Below, in pieces: positions 21,802 through 33,382 of a stretch of DNA of 64,000 nucleotides. Every line of letters begins with the position of its first letter. Position 1 is the first letter of the stretch. This stretch comes from Arsenophonus sp052171275 (lineage in GTDB: Bacteria > Pseudomonadota > Gammaproteobacteria > Enterobacterales > Enterobacteriaceae), in the NCBI GenBank assembly GCA_052171275.1, contig CM125795.1:1116001-1180000 (forward strand). The letters run 5' to 3'. A model generated the notes under the pieces. The model was not told the origin of the DNA. It made no database searches and saw nothing but the letters and a program-made list of their open reading frames with translations. The position numbers and the translations under genes are program-made.

Positions 21802-23230
21802 TTAATTTATATATGGATAATCTTAGTTAAAATCTAAGCAAATAATAAATGTTAAAATCGTATATTAAACTAATATCTAAATAATTAATAAAGAAAGATT
21901 GATTATTAATTATTTTTCTATTTTGAAATTTTTTTATATGTATTATTTATTATTAATAATGTTTTAAAAATATTTATAATATTATTAATAATAGTGTTTT
22001 CAATATTTTTACTATTTATTAATAGTATTATAAGTATTAATAATATCATTAAAAGAAATTAATTTATTAAAAAAATATTAAAATAAAATATCAAATTTAT
22101 TTCATTAATATAGTTATATTATTATTAATACTAACAGAGTAATTACTTGAAATAATAATTAAAATGAACTTTTCATTAAATAAAAAAGAATATATTCAAT
22201 ATCTTCTTTTTATATTTTAAAATATATATAACACTTCTTGGAAATTTAATTTTGCATTAATAAAATTTTTTTTGATAAGTTATTCATTTAATAAATAAAT
22301 AATTAAATAAATATTTTATAGTATAAATATCAAAATATTAATAATATTAAAAATAAATTTATATAGAATATCTATTCTATATAAATAAATAAAAAAAAAT
22401 AAACAGAACAATTATTTATTAAAATTTAAATTTACTATTTATTTTCTATTTAATATATTATATAATATTTTTATATTAATAATATAGTTTTTTAAAATCC
22501 TTTTATTAGTATATAAATTTCTATTTAGAATTAAATTATTCTTTGTTATATTTAAATCGATTAATATTTAAAATTTTAGTTTATTTAATTGTGAAATAAT
22601 CCATTGAATATAATTTATTTACTATATTATTTATTTAAAGTATTAGATTATATCTAATCAAAAAAAATTTTTGAATTTAGTCTTTTAAAATATAATTTTT
22701 AAAAACAAATCAATAAAATATAGAATAAAAACTATAATAATTATAACTAACTAAATATTTTATATTTTTATTATTTTATAATTATAAAAGTAAATATGAT
22801 ATATTACTTTTATTTTGCGATATTTTAATATTAATTATAATAATAAATATATTATAATTTGAATAACTATATATTTATATTAAGTATTCTAAATTCGTAT
22901 AACTTTATAAGTTATGAAATTAATTTAAATAACTATTTTAATATTAATTTATTTAACTAGAAAAATGATTATCAAATCTTTAATACATATTAAGTTTATT
23001 ATTTTTTATTCACTATTGTTGTTATTTAAATTAAACAATCTTAATGAAAATAATTAGAAAATAAATTATTTTATAATTTTTAAAATCTAAATAAAATATT
23101 GATTAAGATTAATGAAATGATTATAACAATAGCTAACAATAAAATTAATCATATAATTTTATAGAAGTATTCAATTATTTTTTAATATAATCATTAAAAT
23201 TATATAATTTTTAATTTAATATTGCTACAT

Positions 23231-23263
23231 ATAATAATTAATATTTATAATATTAATTATTAT
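23231..23263. repeat. Inverted repeat, 15-bp arms, 3-nt loop
   Basis: Arms 23231-23245 and 23249-23263 are perfect reverse complements around tat; all A/T and without neighbouring genes. Confidence 0.75.
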
Positions 23264-26144
23264 TATTTTCATAATGCTTTTCTGTATAACATTTACTATA
23301 TTTCGTTAAATTAAGATAAAATATAATATAGTAAAAAGGAAATAAATTTCATTAAAATAATTATTTTTTTTATTTAACAAAAGTGTTCAAAAAAAAAATT
23401 TTGTTAATATTGGTAATATATCCATATATATAAGATCTTTAAATAGGAAAATACTATGAAAAAATATATTTTTTTGTATTACTTAATCGACATAAAGATT
23501 AAGTAATAAAGGATTCAATAACTTTAAAAAGCATTAATATGGCATTAAACACATTATCTAAATTAAAAGATCTATTTTTAGACTGATAATATATAGATTA
23601 TAAAAATTATTATTTATCTATATATATGATAATATTATATTTATAAATTAAGTTTATAGATAATTAAAGTATTACTATTTGATTTATAAAATAAGATTAT
23701 TTTATTATTATATATATAAATTATTTTATTACATCATTAGCATTAGTTAATATTAAGCAATTATTTAATATATATGACAAGAAAATAATATTAAAAATAA
23801 AGATTATTAAATCAGTTTATCAAATTGAACTAAAAGATAAATACTTAATTAAATTAATTATGATCAATTAAAATAATAGATATAGATTGTATAAATATTT
23901 AATAGATTATATTAAAGATTATTATTCATTTGATATTTAGTTTAAAATAAAAATGTATTTTAAATGTTAATTTTAAGTGATTGCTAATTAATAGTTATAT
24001 GAGGCGAGTATTAATGATATAAAATATATATCATCAATTAATATTGAACAACTTATATAACTAAGATCAAATATCTAACCTAAGTTTTATTTATAATAAT
24101 ATTAACTAATATTAATTTATGTTTTGTTTTATTTAAATTAAATACTATGATTAATAAAATTAATTATTATTTTTATTAAATTTGAAAAAATAAATTAATT
24201 TATTTTAATATATTTAAACTTTTTTAAAAACATTATCAGTAATTATAATATTAGTAAACCATACTTAAGATTATAAATAATAATTCAACATAAATCTATT
24301 TAGACACATAAAATAGATATAAAATCTAATTATTCTAATTTCATAAATTACGTATTTTGATTATAAAATATTTTATATAAAAAATTTTATGATTATAATT
24401 TTTTTTATTTTTATTCAGATATTACTTTAACTATTTTATAAAAAGAAAGTATATAAATGATTAGTTATCATGAAAAGCATAATATTTATATGATAATTAA
24501 TATGTTAATAAATAGTTATAATAATAAAAAATAATAAAGATTGGAGTTGAAGATAAATTAATATTATATACGATATAAAATTTTATCAATTTATATTAAT
24601 TATTAATTTTATTTTATAGAAAATTTTATTTAAATGAATTAATAATAATCTATTGTTATATTAATTTATTCATTAAAAAATTTAATATAAACTTTATTCA
24701 ATTATATAATCTATAACAAAGATTATATAATTTAAATATTAAGTGATAAAACGTTATATAAAATTATTTATGATAAAATACTATATACATCAATCTTTAC
24801 TAAGATATGAATCTTAGCTTAATAAATTAAATAAATCATTAAAATTCATAATTATTTAAATCATTTAAAATAATTAAGCGAATTTCATTAAAAATGAATG
24901 ATTTAAATAAGTTAATTCATATATTGATAATTAAAAAAATTATTTTAGTAAAAACTTTATATTATTATAAAATAATTAAGACTTTGAAGCAAAATAATAG
25001 TAATTTTATATATTAATTATTTTATACTGTTTAAGTTATAACCAGATATTATAATTTTATTAAGAAATTACTTTTAACTTAAAAATAGTTTTATTTTTAT
25101 TTTTTAAAATATAGAAATATTTTTTAGAAAAAAGTTAATAATTAAAAATAATAATGATAAATAAATTTTATAATAATTTATTTAAACGTTCAATAAAACA
25201 AAAAACTAATTATGTTTTTATTAAATTACATTTCTCAATGTTATTGAATACTATATGTATACATCTCTAGATATATATATTTCTTTAAACTAAATTTAAA
25301 TAAGTTTAAATAATTGATTACTATTTATATCATTTAAATTAAAATAAAAATGAATTTGATAAATAAAATAATTATTTTCTAGGTTTAGAAGTTTATTTTT
25401 AGGCCTTAATAATCATATATCTCTAATATAAATAAAATAGCAAGTTAACAAAAAATCAACATTATCAAATAATATTAAAGAAATCCATTATCGTTTATAA
25501 TAACAAATTAAAATTATTAAATAAAATATTAAAAACAAATAAAGTTTAAAACTAAAATTAAAAAAAAGATAAATTATAAGTTAATGAAATAAAAAACTTA
25601 AATAAATAATTATCAATAAGTATTAAACACTTAATATGTATTATATATACATAATTTAATATTAAAAAAGCAATTAGTAAAATAAGTAAAAATTATTAAA
25701 ATGATTAAATTAATTTTTAATAATATTTAACAATTATAACTAGTTATTTTAAAAAATAAAATATTGAAAATTAGTTATTTACTAACATAGATAAATCAGT
25801 ATTATATTATATAATTAATTTAACTAAATTTAATAAAGTTTATATCTTAATTAAGATATCATCGTTTGCAGTAAGCGCTCAATATAAAGTTTATAAAATA
25901 ATACTTTTATTAATTATCTAAATTTATTTTACATTGATATTTTAAAACTTGCATTAAGTAAATAAAAATATTTTTTTATTAAAAAATAAATAAAAAATTT
26001 AATAGTTATTATAATGATAAATTTAATTTCATTCAATATTGTTAATATATTAAAATAATATTAGTTAAATATAATAATCATATGATTATGTTATAATAAT
26101 TATAAATTGATAATATATGAAATATTATTTGTTAATAAATGAAG

Positions 26145-26185
26145 AAAAGATTATAAATTAATTTATAAATAATTTATAATCTTTT
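26145..26185. repeat. Inverted repeat, 16-bp arms
   Basis: aaaagattataaatta (26145-26160) pairs exactly with 26170-26185 around a 9-nt loop; the second arm ends in ctttt. It lies in gene-less DNA. Confidence 0.75.
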
Positions 26186-28182
26186 GAATAGAAATTTAAG
26201 TAGTAATAATATCATCTATTTAGCTGATAATATATAAAATATATATCATAAAATAAATAAAATAAAATTAAATAATGATTTTTCAATAATTATTAAATTA
26301 TAAAATACATCTTAAGTATTTATTAGAATAAAAAATAAAATAAATTTAAAAATATGATTCAGTAATTTATTGAAATATAAACTGAATAACAGATAAATTA
26401 TCTTAAATAAGTTTTTAAACTAAAAATAATTACTTAACTTTAATTTATTTAAATATATTATTTTAATAGTGATTTTATTATATAATATATATAAGTTATA
26501 TTACTATAAATATATATACTATTTTATTTGTTTTATTATCTTCAGTAAGATATATGTAATTATCTTTATTAAATTAATAATTTTACTCCAATAGTTTTAT
26601 GAATTGATAATAAAATCTCAATGAAATTTTATCTTATTTAAATCTATTTACAATTTTTAGATAAAAGTATCTTTAATTAAGAAAACTTTTATCATATATA
26701 TAGTATATTATATAGAAATCAACTATACATTTTAAATAAAAAGATACATTAGTTAAATATCATAAAATTAACTCTTTTAATACATATAAATTATAACAAG
26801 AGCATAATTTATTTTTTAATTTTATTATTAATGGATTTTTTATAGTATTTTAGACTAGTTTAAAGAAAAAAATTTATTCATTAATAAAATAAAATGAACT
26901 AAATAAATTAAATTAATTATAAAATTAAATAAAAATAATAAAAAATTAAATCCTTTTAATTAAAAGATTTTTTATATAGTTTAAAATATTTTACATAAAT
27001 TAATTTATTTTAATAAATAATTTTATTTTCAAAATAAAGAAAATTATTAAAGTATTTTCAAAATAACAGTTTTTATGTTTCATAAACATATTAAATTAGT
27101 TAATTTAAACTTAAACTAATAAAACTATTCTACTTTAATTTATGTTAAATAATAAAATAAATTATGTTATAAAAATAAATAAACAAAATAATTATAATAA
27201 CATTCTAAAAAAAATTTTTATTTTTTAATTAAAGTGGTTTATAACATCAAATAGATTTTATATATAAAAATTCAATATAGATTCTAATTATAATATAGAT
27301 TAAAAATAATAAATCTAATTAGTATTTATCTATAATGGATTAAAAATATCAAATTAGAAAAATAAATAACTAAAATATCAATAAAGTAAAATAAATGGTT
27401 TTAATAGATTATTAGTTTTTTTATATAATTTTTATTATAAATAATAATAAGATTAAATTAAAAGATAAATAAAAAATAAATTAACATTCAGATAGAAAGA
27501 TAGTAATTTAAAAAATTTTAAAAAGAATACATAGATTAATTTTATGGAAAAATAATACTAATTTTTTAATATTAATTAATTTTAAAGTAAAATGATATCT
27601 TATATAGTTAAAATTTATAACTAGTTGAAAAATTTTCAAAATTAAAATTTAGTTGTTAACAACTTTTTTTATAATTATATCAATATAAATCTAGTTAAAG
27701 TGTTATAATTCTATAATTCATTCGATAAAAATTGGATGGTTAAAACATTATATATATAATATTAAATTATAATTTATCTATATTAGAATATCTTGAGTAT
27801 ATTATATAAAAACTTTAAATAAATTATATATAAATTATTAAAGGAAACAATAAAGATTTCAATATTTATTAGATAGTTACAAACGATATTAAGAAGTTAG
27901 AATATAAAATATAATTCTTTATTTTTTTTATTTACAAACATTAATTGAAATATATTTAAAAGATAGTATCATTTGCATTAAAATATAATTTTTATACTAA
28001 TAAAAAGATAAAAATTAAGTTTAACATATCTAATAAAAATGAAATAAAGTAAATAAATATTAACCGTTATGATATATAATTTAATAAGTATGATAATTAA
28101 ATAAATAATATCTAAAAATTCTTTTTATTTAATTTAACTACTATATATAGTTGAATTCTTTTATATAAAAAATCAATTTAAC

Positions 28183-28211
28183 TTAATGATAATATTTAAT
28201 ATTATCATTAA
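28183..28211. repeat. Inverted repeat, 14-bp arms, Fur-box-like
   Basis: ttaatgataatatt and its complement are separated by one T. The taatgataat element is shared with the palindrome at 20501-20536. No gene is nearby. Confidence 0.7.
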
Positions 28212-28286
28212 TAATAACTTTATTTATTTTTCAAAAAAATAACATTATTAAAATTTTTAAAAAAATAAAAATCTAATATTTATAAA

Positions 28287-28318
28287 AAATATTAAATTTT
28301 TATTAAAATTTAATATTT
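28287..28318. repeat. Inverted repeat, 14-bp arms, 4-nt loop
   Basis: aaatattaaatttt and its exact complement flank tatt; all A/T. Confidence 0.7.
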
Positions 28319-29489
28319 CATCTATAAATTAAATAAAAAACTATAGTAAAAATTACTAAATAATTTAATTAATTATCATAATTATCTTTCAATATAAATT
28401 GAAATTAATTGTAATAATACAAAGATTGATTAAAATCATATAATATATATTTATTAAACATATTATAAAAATAATTAATAAATATATTAATTATAGTAAT
28501 TAGTATCATAAAATTAAAAGTAATATTTATATCTTTTAAGATATAGATATATTTTAAATATTTTTATATATCTTTATATGAAGAAAATAAATTGAAGAGT
28601 AAAACGATTACAACATTATTTAAATTTTATGAATGATTATTGAGCATAATTAGCTATTATTTAAGATTGAAATATCAGTAGGCGATAAAAAATAATTTAT
28701 TAATTGATAAATAATATATTTTTTTACAGATTGCATATTCATATTCTTAAATTAATAAGTTTTATTATAAAACTAAATTAATATATTATAATTATAAATA
28801 AAGTAATCAAAGATTATACATTAAATAGATAATATGATTAATAATGAATATTAAATTTAAAATATATAAAATATACTTTATATATAAAACTTTATATAAG
28901 TATATATTTAAAATAATTTATGAAATTTTATTTAAATAAAAATTAAAATTTTAAATAATAATATAAGTATCAAATAAATATGAAAATATCAAAAACTATA
29001 AAACACTCTATTATATGTTATTTGATTTTAATTTACATTAAAAGAATAAAAAAGTTTTATATTAAGATAATAGAATATTTTTTATAAAAAATTTTTATCA
29101 TTAATTTGATTATTGGTCATTCTAATTATATTATAAAAAAATTAATTTAATTAAAATGTTATCTTTTTTTTAAAATATAATCGTGGATTATTCATATTTT
29201 ATATGGAATGTAATATAACAATAAATATTTATTATATTAATAATATATTTATTAACTTAAAAAAAATTAATGAAATAATTATTTATGATTTTTTGCTATT
29301 TAATTCTTATTAATTTTAGATAATTATCAAATTTAGTAAAATATTATCTATTTAATTCAACTTAAAGCTAAGATTAAAAAGATATATTGATATTTTTACA
29401 AAATTAATAAATTTAAATCTATCTAAATATAATTCAATTAATTATAACTGAAGAAAACAATTTAATTTTATTTAAAATTCTAGAAAATA

Positions 29490-29533
29490 TATTGATTAAT
29501 TACTTGATAATATTTTCAAGTAATTAATCAATA
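29490..29533. repeat. Inverted repeat, 18-bp perfect arms
   Basis: Arms 29490-29507 (tattgattaattacttga) and 29516-29533 pair without mismatch around an 8-nt loop. It is the first of a dense series of inverted repeats ending near aspC. Confidence 0.85.
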
Positions 29534-29657
29534 AAATAATTGAATATTTAAACTTTACTAATAAGGATTGAATTAATAATAATTAATCATTTAATCTTTT
29601 TAAGATTATTATCTTAGATAAAGATAGTATTTAGAATCTAAAGTTAATATTTTATTT

Positions 29658-29729
29658 AATTAATTACTGATTATTTACTATAATATCTTAATTAATTAAG
29701 ATATTATAGTAAATAATCAGTAATTAATT
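29658..29729. repeat. 72-bp perfect palindrome
   Basis: The 36-bp left half (29658-29693) and right half (29694-29729) are exact reverse complements with no spacer. The arms include actgattatttactataa, so they are not simple A/T repeats. It is the longest exact palindrome found in the window. The match ends abruptly on both sides (t opposite t). No gene or remnant overlaps it. Confidence 0.93.
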
Positions 29730-30285
29730 TGATTGTAACATATTAATAATAATTTACTATTTTAATAGTATTATTCTTCTTTTAAGTTATCTTATTAGTT
29801 TTATTCATAAATATATTTTGACTATAAATAAAATAGATAAAAGATATGTTTATAGATAAAAATTTTTATTTTATATAGAAGGTTATAAATAAATAATTAT
29901 TCATTGATCTCTAATAAATTAATTATAATATAATTCCATTTTCCATTCTTCTTATATTTTAATATCTATACTAATAGTTTAATATAACGATTTAATCCTT
30001 TAACTACTATAAATTACATATAGTAGTTTATAGTATAATTTACTTATTTTGAATTAAATAATTAACTATAATTTTATATTTAATTGGTAAAACCGTTCGA
30101 TTTTATCTTTATTTATTAAATAATAATGAATAAGATATTAATATTAGCATTAGTTTATTTTTATATTTTTAATTAAATAAATATATATAATGATACATTT
30201 TAGTTATAATAATTTATATTATATAAATATTTAAATAAAAGATATCTATTATTAAATATATCGAAAAACAACTTTTTTATGTAAG

Positions 30286-30335
30286 TATTATAACTAATTT
30301 TATAACCATAAATGGTTATAAAATTAGTTATAATA
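30286..30335. repeat. Inverted repeat, 24-bp perfect arms, 2-nt loop
   Basis: Arms 30286-30309 and 30312-30335 (core taactaattttataaccat and its complement) are exact around aa. It lies 0.56 kb from the 72-bp palindrome. Confidence 0.9.
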
Positions 30336-30674
30336 ATGTTAGTTGATTTTTTTAAATAAAAATATTAAATATAGCTAAATTTAATTAATATGATAAATTA
30401 TATAAAATAATAAAACATCTTTTATTTTAAATTTTAATAATGTATTATTTTTAATTTATTTAGTATATCCATATGAATATTATTATTAATAATAATAATA
30501 ATAATAATTATCTATTTAATTATAAAAAAGATTAACTAAAAGGATAATATGATTAATTACTATTAACTTAATTCAATAGTGTTTTATGTAATTAAAATTA
30601 TAATTATATAATATTATTATTTAATAAAATCAGTTTAGATCATTATCTAGTTTTATCCTTTTAACATTAATGAT

Positions 30675-30716
30675 ATTGTAGGAGAATATTTTTCTTCTTA
30701 ATTTTTTTATATAAAT
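30675..30716 (+). pseudogene. ycbK: Possible ycbK remnant
   Basis: The frame reads IVGEYFSS, stop, FFYIN. E. coli YcbK (a DUF882 putative peptidoglycan hydrolase) ends with GVGYYPRSNFVHID, which aligns without gaps over 14 positions and shares V, G, Y, S, F and I. It lies just upstream of a ycbL-like remnant and on the same strand, which is the E. coli order. The stretch is short, so the call rests largely on position. Confidence 0.38.
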
Positions 30717-30928
30717 AAGTTTATTAAAAGGTATTTTTTTAACTTGGATAATTATTTTTATCACATTAATAATTAATTAAATATAGTGAAATTATTAATT
30801 TAATGAATATTATATATAATAATATTAAAATCATTAATTTTAAATTATTATATCAAATTAATTTAAAATAAATATTTATATAAACTAATAAGTATATTTA
30901 ATTAATTTATCATTGCTATTACATATAA

Positions 30929-30970
30929 AATATATATGATTTATTTAGATAAAAATAAATCATATATATT
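30929..30970. repeat. Inverted repeat, 18-bp perfect arms, 6-nt loop
   Basis: Arms aatatatatgatttattt (30929-30946) and 30953-30970 are exact complements. It is part of the cluster between 29.5 and 31.9 kb. Confidence 0.85.
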
Positions 30971-31217
30971 ATAGCTATAATAACTCTTGATGGAATCAAG
31001 CAATAATTTTTATCTATTAAAAATATTTAATAGTAAAATAAATTTGTAAAGAAGTATTAAAATATAATAAGATATAATTATTTAATATAATAATAAATAT
31101 AATCATTTACCTATATTAATTTACATGTCATTAAAGAATGTTAATTTATTAAATCTAAAATAAATTTTTAGTTAAGTAAATTAATTTATTACCATATAAA
31201 AACTAAAATTATTTTGA

Positions 31218-31260
31218 TAATTTTTATATAAAATTATGCGCTAATTTTATATAAAAATTA
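31218..31260. repeat. Inverted repeat, 19-bp perfect arms, tgcgc loop
   Basis: Arms 31218-31236 and 31242-31260 (taatttttatataaaatta and complement) pair exactly around tgcgc. The GC-rich loop on an A/T stem is unusual in this spacer and could be a folded RNA element. Confidence 0.85.
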
Positions 31261-31319
31261 AAGATACAATCTTTATTGCTTATTTTAATAATAAAAGTAA
31301 AATTAATTAGTTAAATTAA

Positions 31320-31455
31320 GATATTTGTCTATTTTAAGATAAAATCCTACTAACTAATAATTATCTGATTATATGATGTAAACAAATAGCTATATTATAT
31401 ATTATAAGCTAAAATGTATTTTTTAGTAGAAATATTTATTCCTCATAAAAACAAA
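31320..31455 (+). pseudogene. ycbL: Possible ycbL (gloC) remnant, C-terminal part
   Basis: Readable pieces in order are DICLF, TNNYLII, stop, CKQI and, after a frameshift, LVEIFIPHKN. They parallel GDVIF, GDHNQLISSIKD and GDDVIFIPGHG of E. coli YcbL, a type II glyoxalase of the metallo-beta-lactamase fold; the metal-binding GHG is destroyed. The fragment ends 480 bp before the aspC 3' end, as expected because ycbL precedes aspC in E. coli on the opposite strand. The identification is from memory of the family and position. Confidence 0.42.
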
Positions 31456-31834
31456 TTTTTTATTAAAGTAATTGATAATTAAAAATTAAATATTTTATAT
31501 GATATTTATATTTTGTATAAAGTAGTTAATTAGAATCTAATATATCAATAAATCAATTTTTAATTTGATATTCTTTTTTTTATTTCTTCTATATAATATA
31601 TTTAATATATTATTATATTTATTAATCATACGAAATAACTAATTTCCATGATATGTTTTATTAAATTATTTTTTATTTATATATTAGTTTTTTTAAATAA
31701 TTATATTATATTAATTAAATAAATAAAAATAAAACATCTTCTATATAAGTATTTATAATTTATACTATATTATTAATTAAATTATTAATTTATATATTAA
31801 TTTGATAGTTTTTTACAAAACTAACTTACTTAAA

Positions 31835-31868
31835 TGCTATTAATTATACTATTAGATAATTAATAGCA
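31835..31868 (-). terminator. Probable aspC terminator
   Basis: A stem tgctattaattat/ataattaatagca (13 bp, 8-nt loop) lies 66 bp beyond the aspC stop on the minus strand. The minus-strand sequence after the stem is atttaagtaag, so the T-run is weak. Confidence 0.45.
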
Positions 31869-31933
31869 AAAACTGACTATAATATGATTTACTAATATTA
31901 TAAATTAAATATTTAATTTAATAAATTTTATTT

Positions 31934-33124
31934 TTATAAAACATCAATAATAGCTTTACATAAAGGAACCATGTTCTCTAATGTTAATCCAGCGATATTA
32001 ATTCTACCAGAACTAATTGTATAAATAGCATGTTTTTCTCGTAATTTAGTTACTTGCTCCTCATTAAGACCACTAAAAGAAAATGTACCATGTTGTTTAA
32101 TAATAAAACTAAAATCTTGTTTAGCATTTTTTTCTTGTAATGTACTTACAAATAATTGTCGCATGCGCTGTATTCGTTCCCTCATTGTTGTTAATTCTTC
32201 AATCCATTCTTTTTTTAGTAATTCATTAGATAAAATCGTAGTAACAATACTTGCACCATGGGCAGGTGGATTAGAATAATTTGCTCGGATAATTGATTTT
32301 ATTTGGCTAACTACTTTCTCCGCTTCATCACTATTATTAGCAATAATAGTACAAGCTCCAACTCTCTCATTATATAAACCAAAATTTTTTGAGTAAGAAT
32401 TAGCAATAATGATTTCAGTATTTTTATTTATGAAAATACGTAAACCTATCGCATCTTCCTCTAGGTTTTTAGCAAAACCTTGATAAGCAAAATCAAAAAC
32501 TGGCAGTAAATGTTTCTCTTTTGCTAAGGTTGATAAAATTTCCCACTGTTCTAATGTTGGATCAATACCTGTTGGATTATGACAACAACCATGCAATAAT
32601 AATACATCACCTGGTTTAGCATCTTTTAAACTATTCAACATACCAGAAAAATTTAGGTTATTCTTCTCTTTGTCATAATAATCGTAATAACAAATTGTTA
32701 GACCTGTTGCTTTTAGTATTTTTTCGTGATTTGGCCATGTCGGTTGACTAACCCAGACACGCTGCGCAGATGTTTGATTAGCAATAAATTCAGCAGTAAT
32801 ACGTAATGCACCAGTTCCTCCAAGTGCTTGTGATGTTCGAACACGATTTTCAGAGATAATTGGATGATTATTACCAAATAGTAATTTTTGAGTAACAATA
32901 GCAAATTCAGCTATTCCGCTAATAGCAAGATAGTTTTTAGTAACTTCATTTTCTAAGATATATTTTTCTGCTTTCTTAACAGAAGAAAGAATAGGAGTTT
33001 TCCCTGTCTCATCTTTATAGACACCAATACCTAAATTTATTTTTTGTTTACGTAAATCAGCATTAAAACTATCTTCTAAACCTAAAATTGGATCAGCAGA
33101 AGCAGCAACAATATTTTCAAACAT
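31934..33124 (-). CDS. aspC: Aspartate aminotransferase AspC
   Basis: A PLP-dependent class I aminotransferase that interconverts aspartate and glutamate with their oxoacids in the cytoplasm; the family also accepts aromatic amino acids. With the start at MFENI the protein has 396 residues, the E. coli length. An ATG two codons upstream (33130) is too close to the ggaa ribosome-like site, which is 9 nt from the chosen start. Motifs are INLGIGVYKDETGKTP, HGCCHNPTGIDPT, FDFAYQGFA (PLP-binding Asp and Tyr), the PLP lysine in SYSKNFGLYNERVG and the substrate arginine in SSGRINIAG. It is the only aminotransferase besides serC in the window. Divergence from E. coli is modest. Confidence 0.97.
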   Translation of the reverse strand: MFENIVAASADPILGLEDSFNADLRKQKINLGIGVYKDETGKTPILSSVKKAEKYILENEVTKNYLAISGIAEFAIVTQKLLFGNNHPIISENRVRTSQALGGTGALRITAEFIANQTSAQRVWVSQPTWPNHEKILKATGLTICYYDYYDKEKNNLNFSGMLNSLKDAKPGDVLLLHGCCHNPTGIDPTLEQWEILSTLAKEKHLLPVFDFAYQGFAKNLEEDAIGLRIFINKNTEIIIANSYSKNFGLYNERVGACTIIANNSDEAEKVVSQIKSIIRANYSNPPAHGASIVTTILSNELLKKEWIEELTTMRERIQRMRQLFVSTLQEKNAKQDFSFIIKQHGTFSFSGLNEEQVTKLREKHAIYTISSGRINIAGLTLENMVPLCKAIIDVL

Positions 33125-33304
33125 ATTCATAATTCCAATAACTCAATTATAATTTATTAATCGAAACATCTATCAGATTAACAAGATGAAAATGATTTGC
33201 CAACACTCTATGTAAAAAAATAAAATAAAAATTTTAATATTAAATAAGTAAGTATTTATTTTTTTGGTTTGTAAACATAATTTATTAGTTATATTTACAT
33301 TTAT

Positions 33305-33337
33305 AAAAAAAGCAGCATAAGAAATACTGCTTTTTTT
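33305..33337 (-). terminator. Porin gene terminator
   Basis: A stem aaaaaaagcag/ctgcttttttt (11 bp, 11-nt loop) with a gcag/ctgc core and a seven-T tail on the minus strand lies 46 bp after the porin stop. The A-run on the other side makes it able to work in both directions. It is the best-formed intrinsic terminator in the window. Confidence 0.8.
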
Positions 33338-33382
33338 AAATTGATGTTTAATTTTTACTATTATATTGTTATTAAGTAATAA

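Larger units (their letters stand above)
21607..31933. other. 10.3 kb gene-less region replacing cmoM-mukFEB-ldtD-ycbK-ycbL
   Basis: Between kdsB and aspC E. coli carries ycbJ, elyC, cmoM, mukF, mukE, mukB, ldtD, ycbK and ycbL; the cmoM-to-ycbL part alone is about 10 kb, the length seen here. No intact frame remains. Fragments resembling ycbK and ycbL are readable at the right end (30675-31455), in the right order and strand. I could not find remnants of mukB. A hairpin at 21769-21801 may end kdsB transcription. Many inverted repeats occur, densest from 29.5 to 31.9 kb. A seven-unit AAT microsatellite lies at 30488-30508. Confidence 0.65.

Noticed and set aside
23451..23580. aggaaaatactatg followed by a short frame and a 12-bp hairpin, considered as a small gene with terminator
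   Set aside because: The frame is only 16 codons with no known match; the hairpin lies at its end but support is too thin to call a gene.
21607..29489. Attempts to read mukF, mukE and mukB remnants
   Set aside because: No frame gave a convincing ordered set of Muk motifs; only gap length supports their former presence.
30488..30508. AAT trinucleotide repeat of seven units, considered as repeat array or CRISPR
   Set aside because: A simple microsatellite with no spacers; expected by slippage in A/T DNA.
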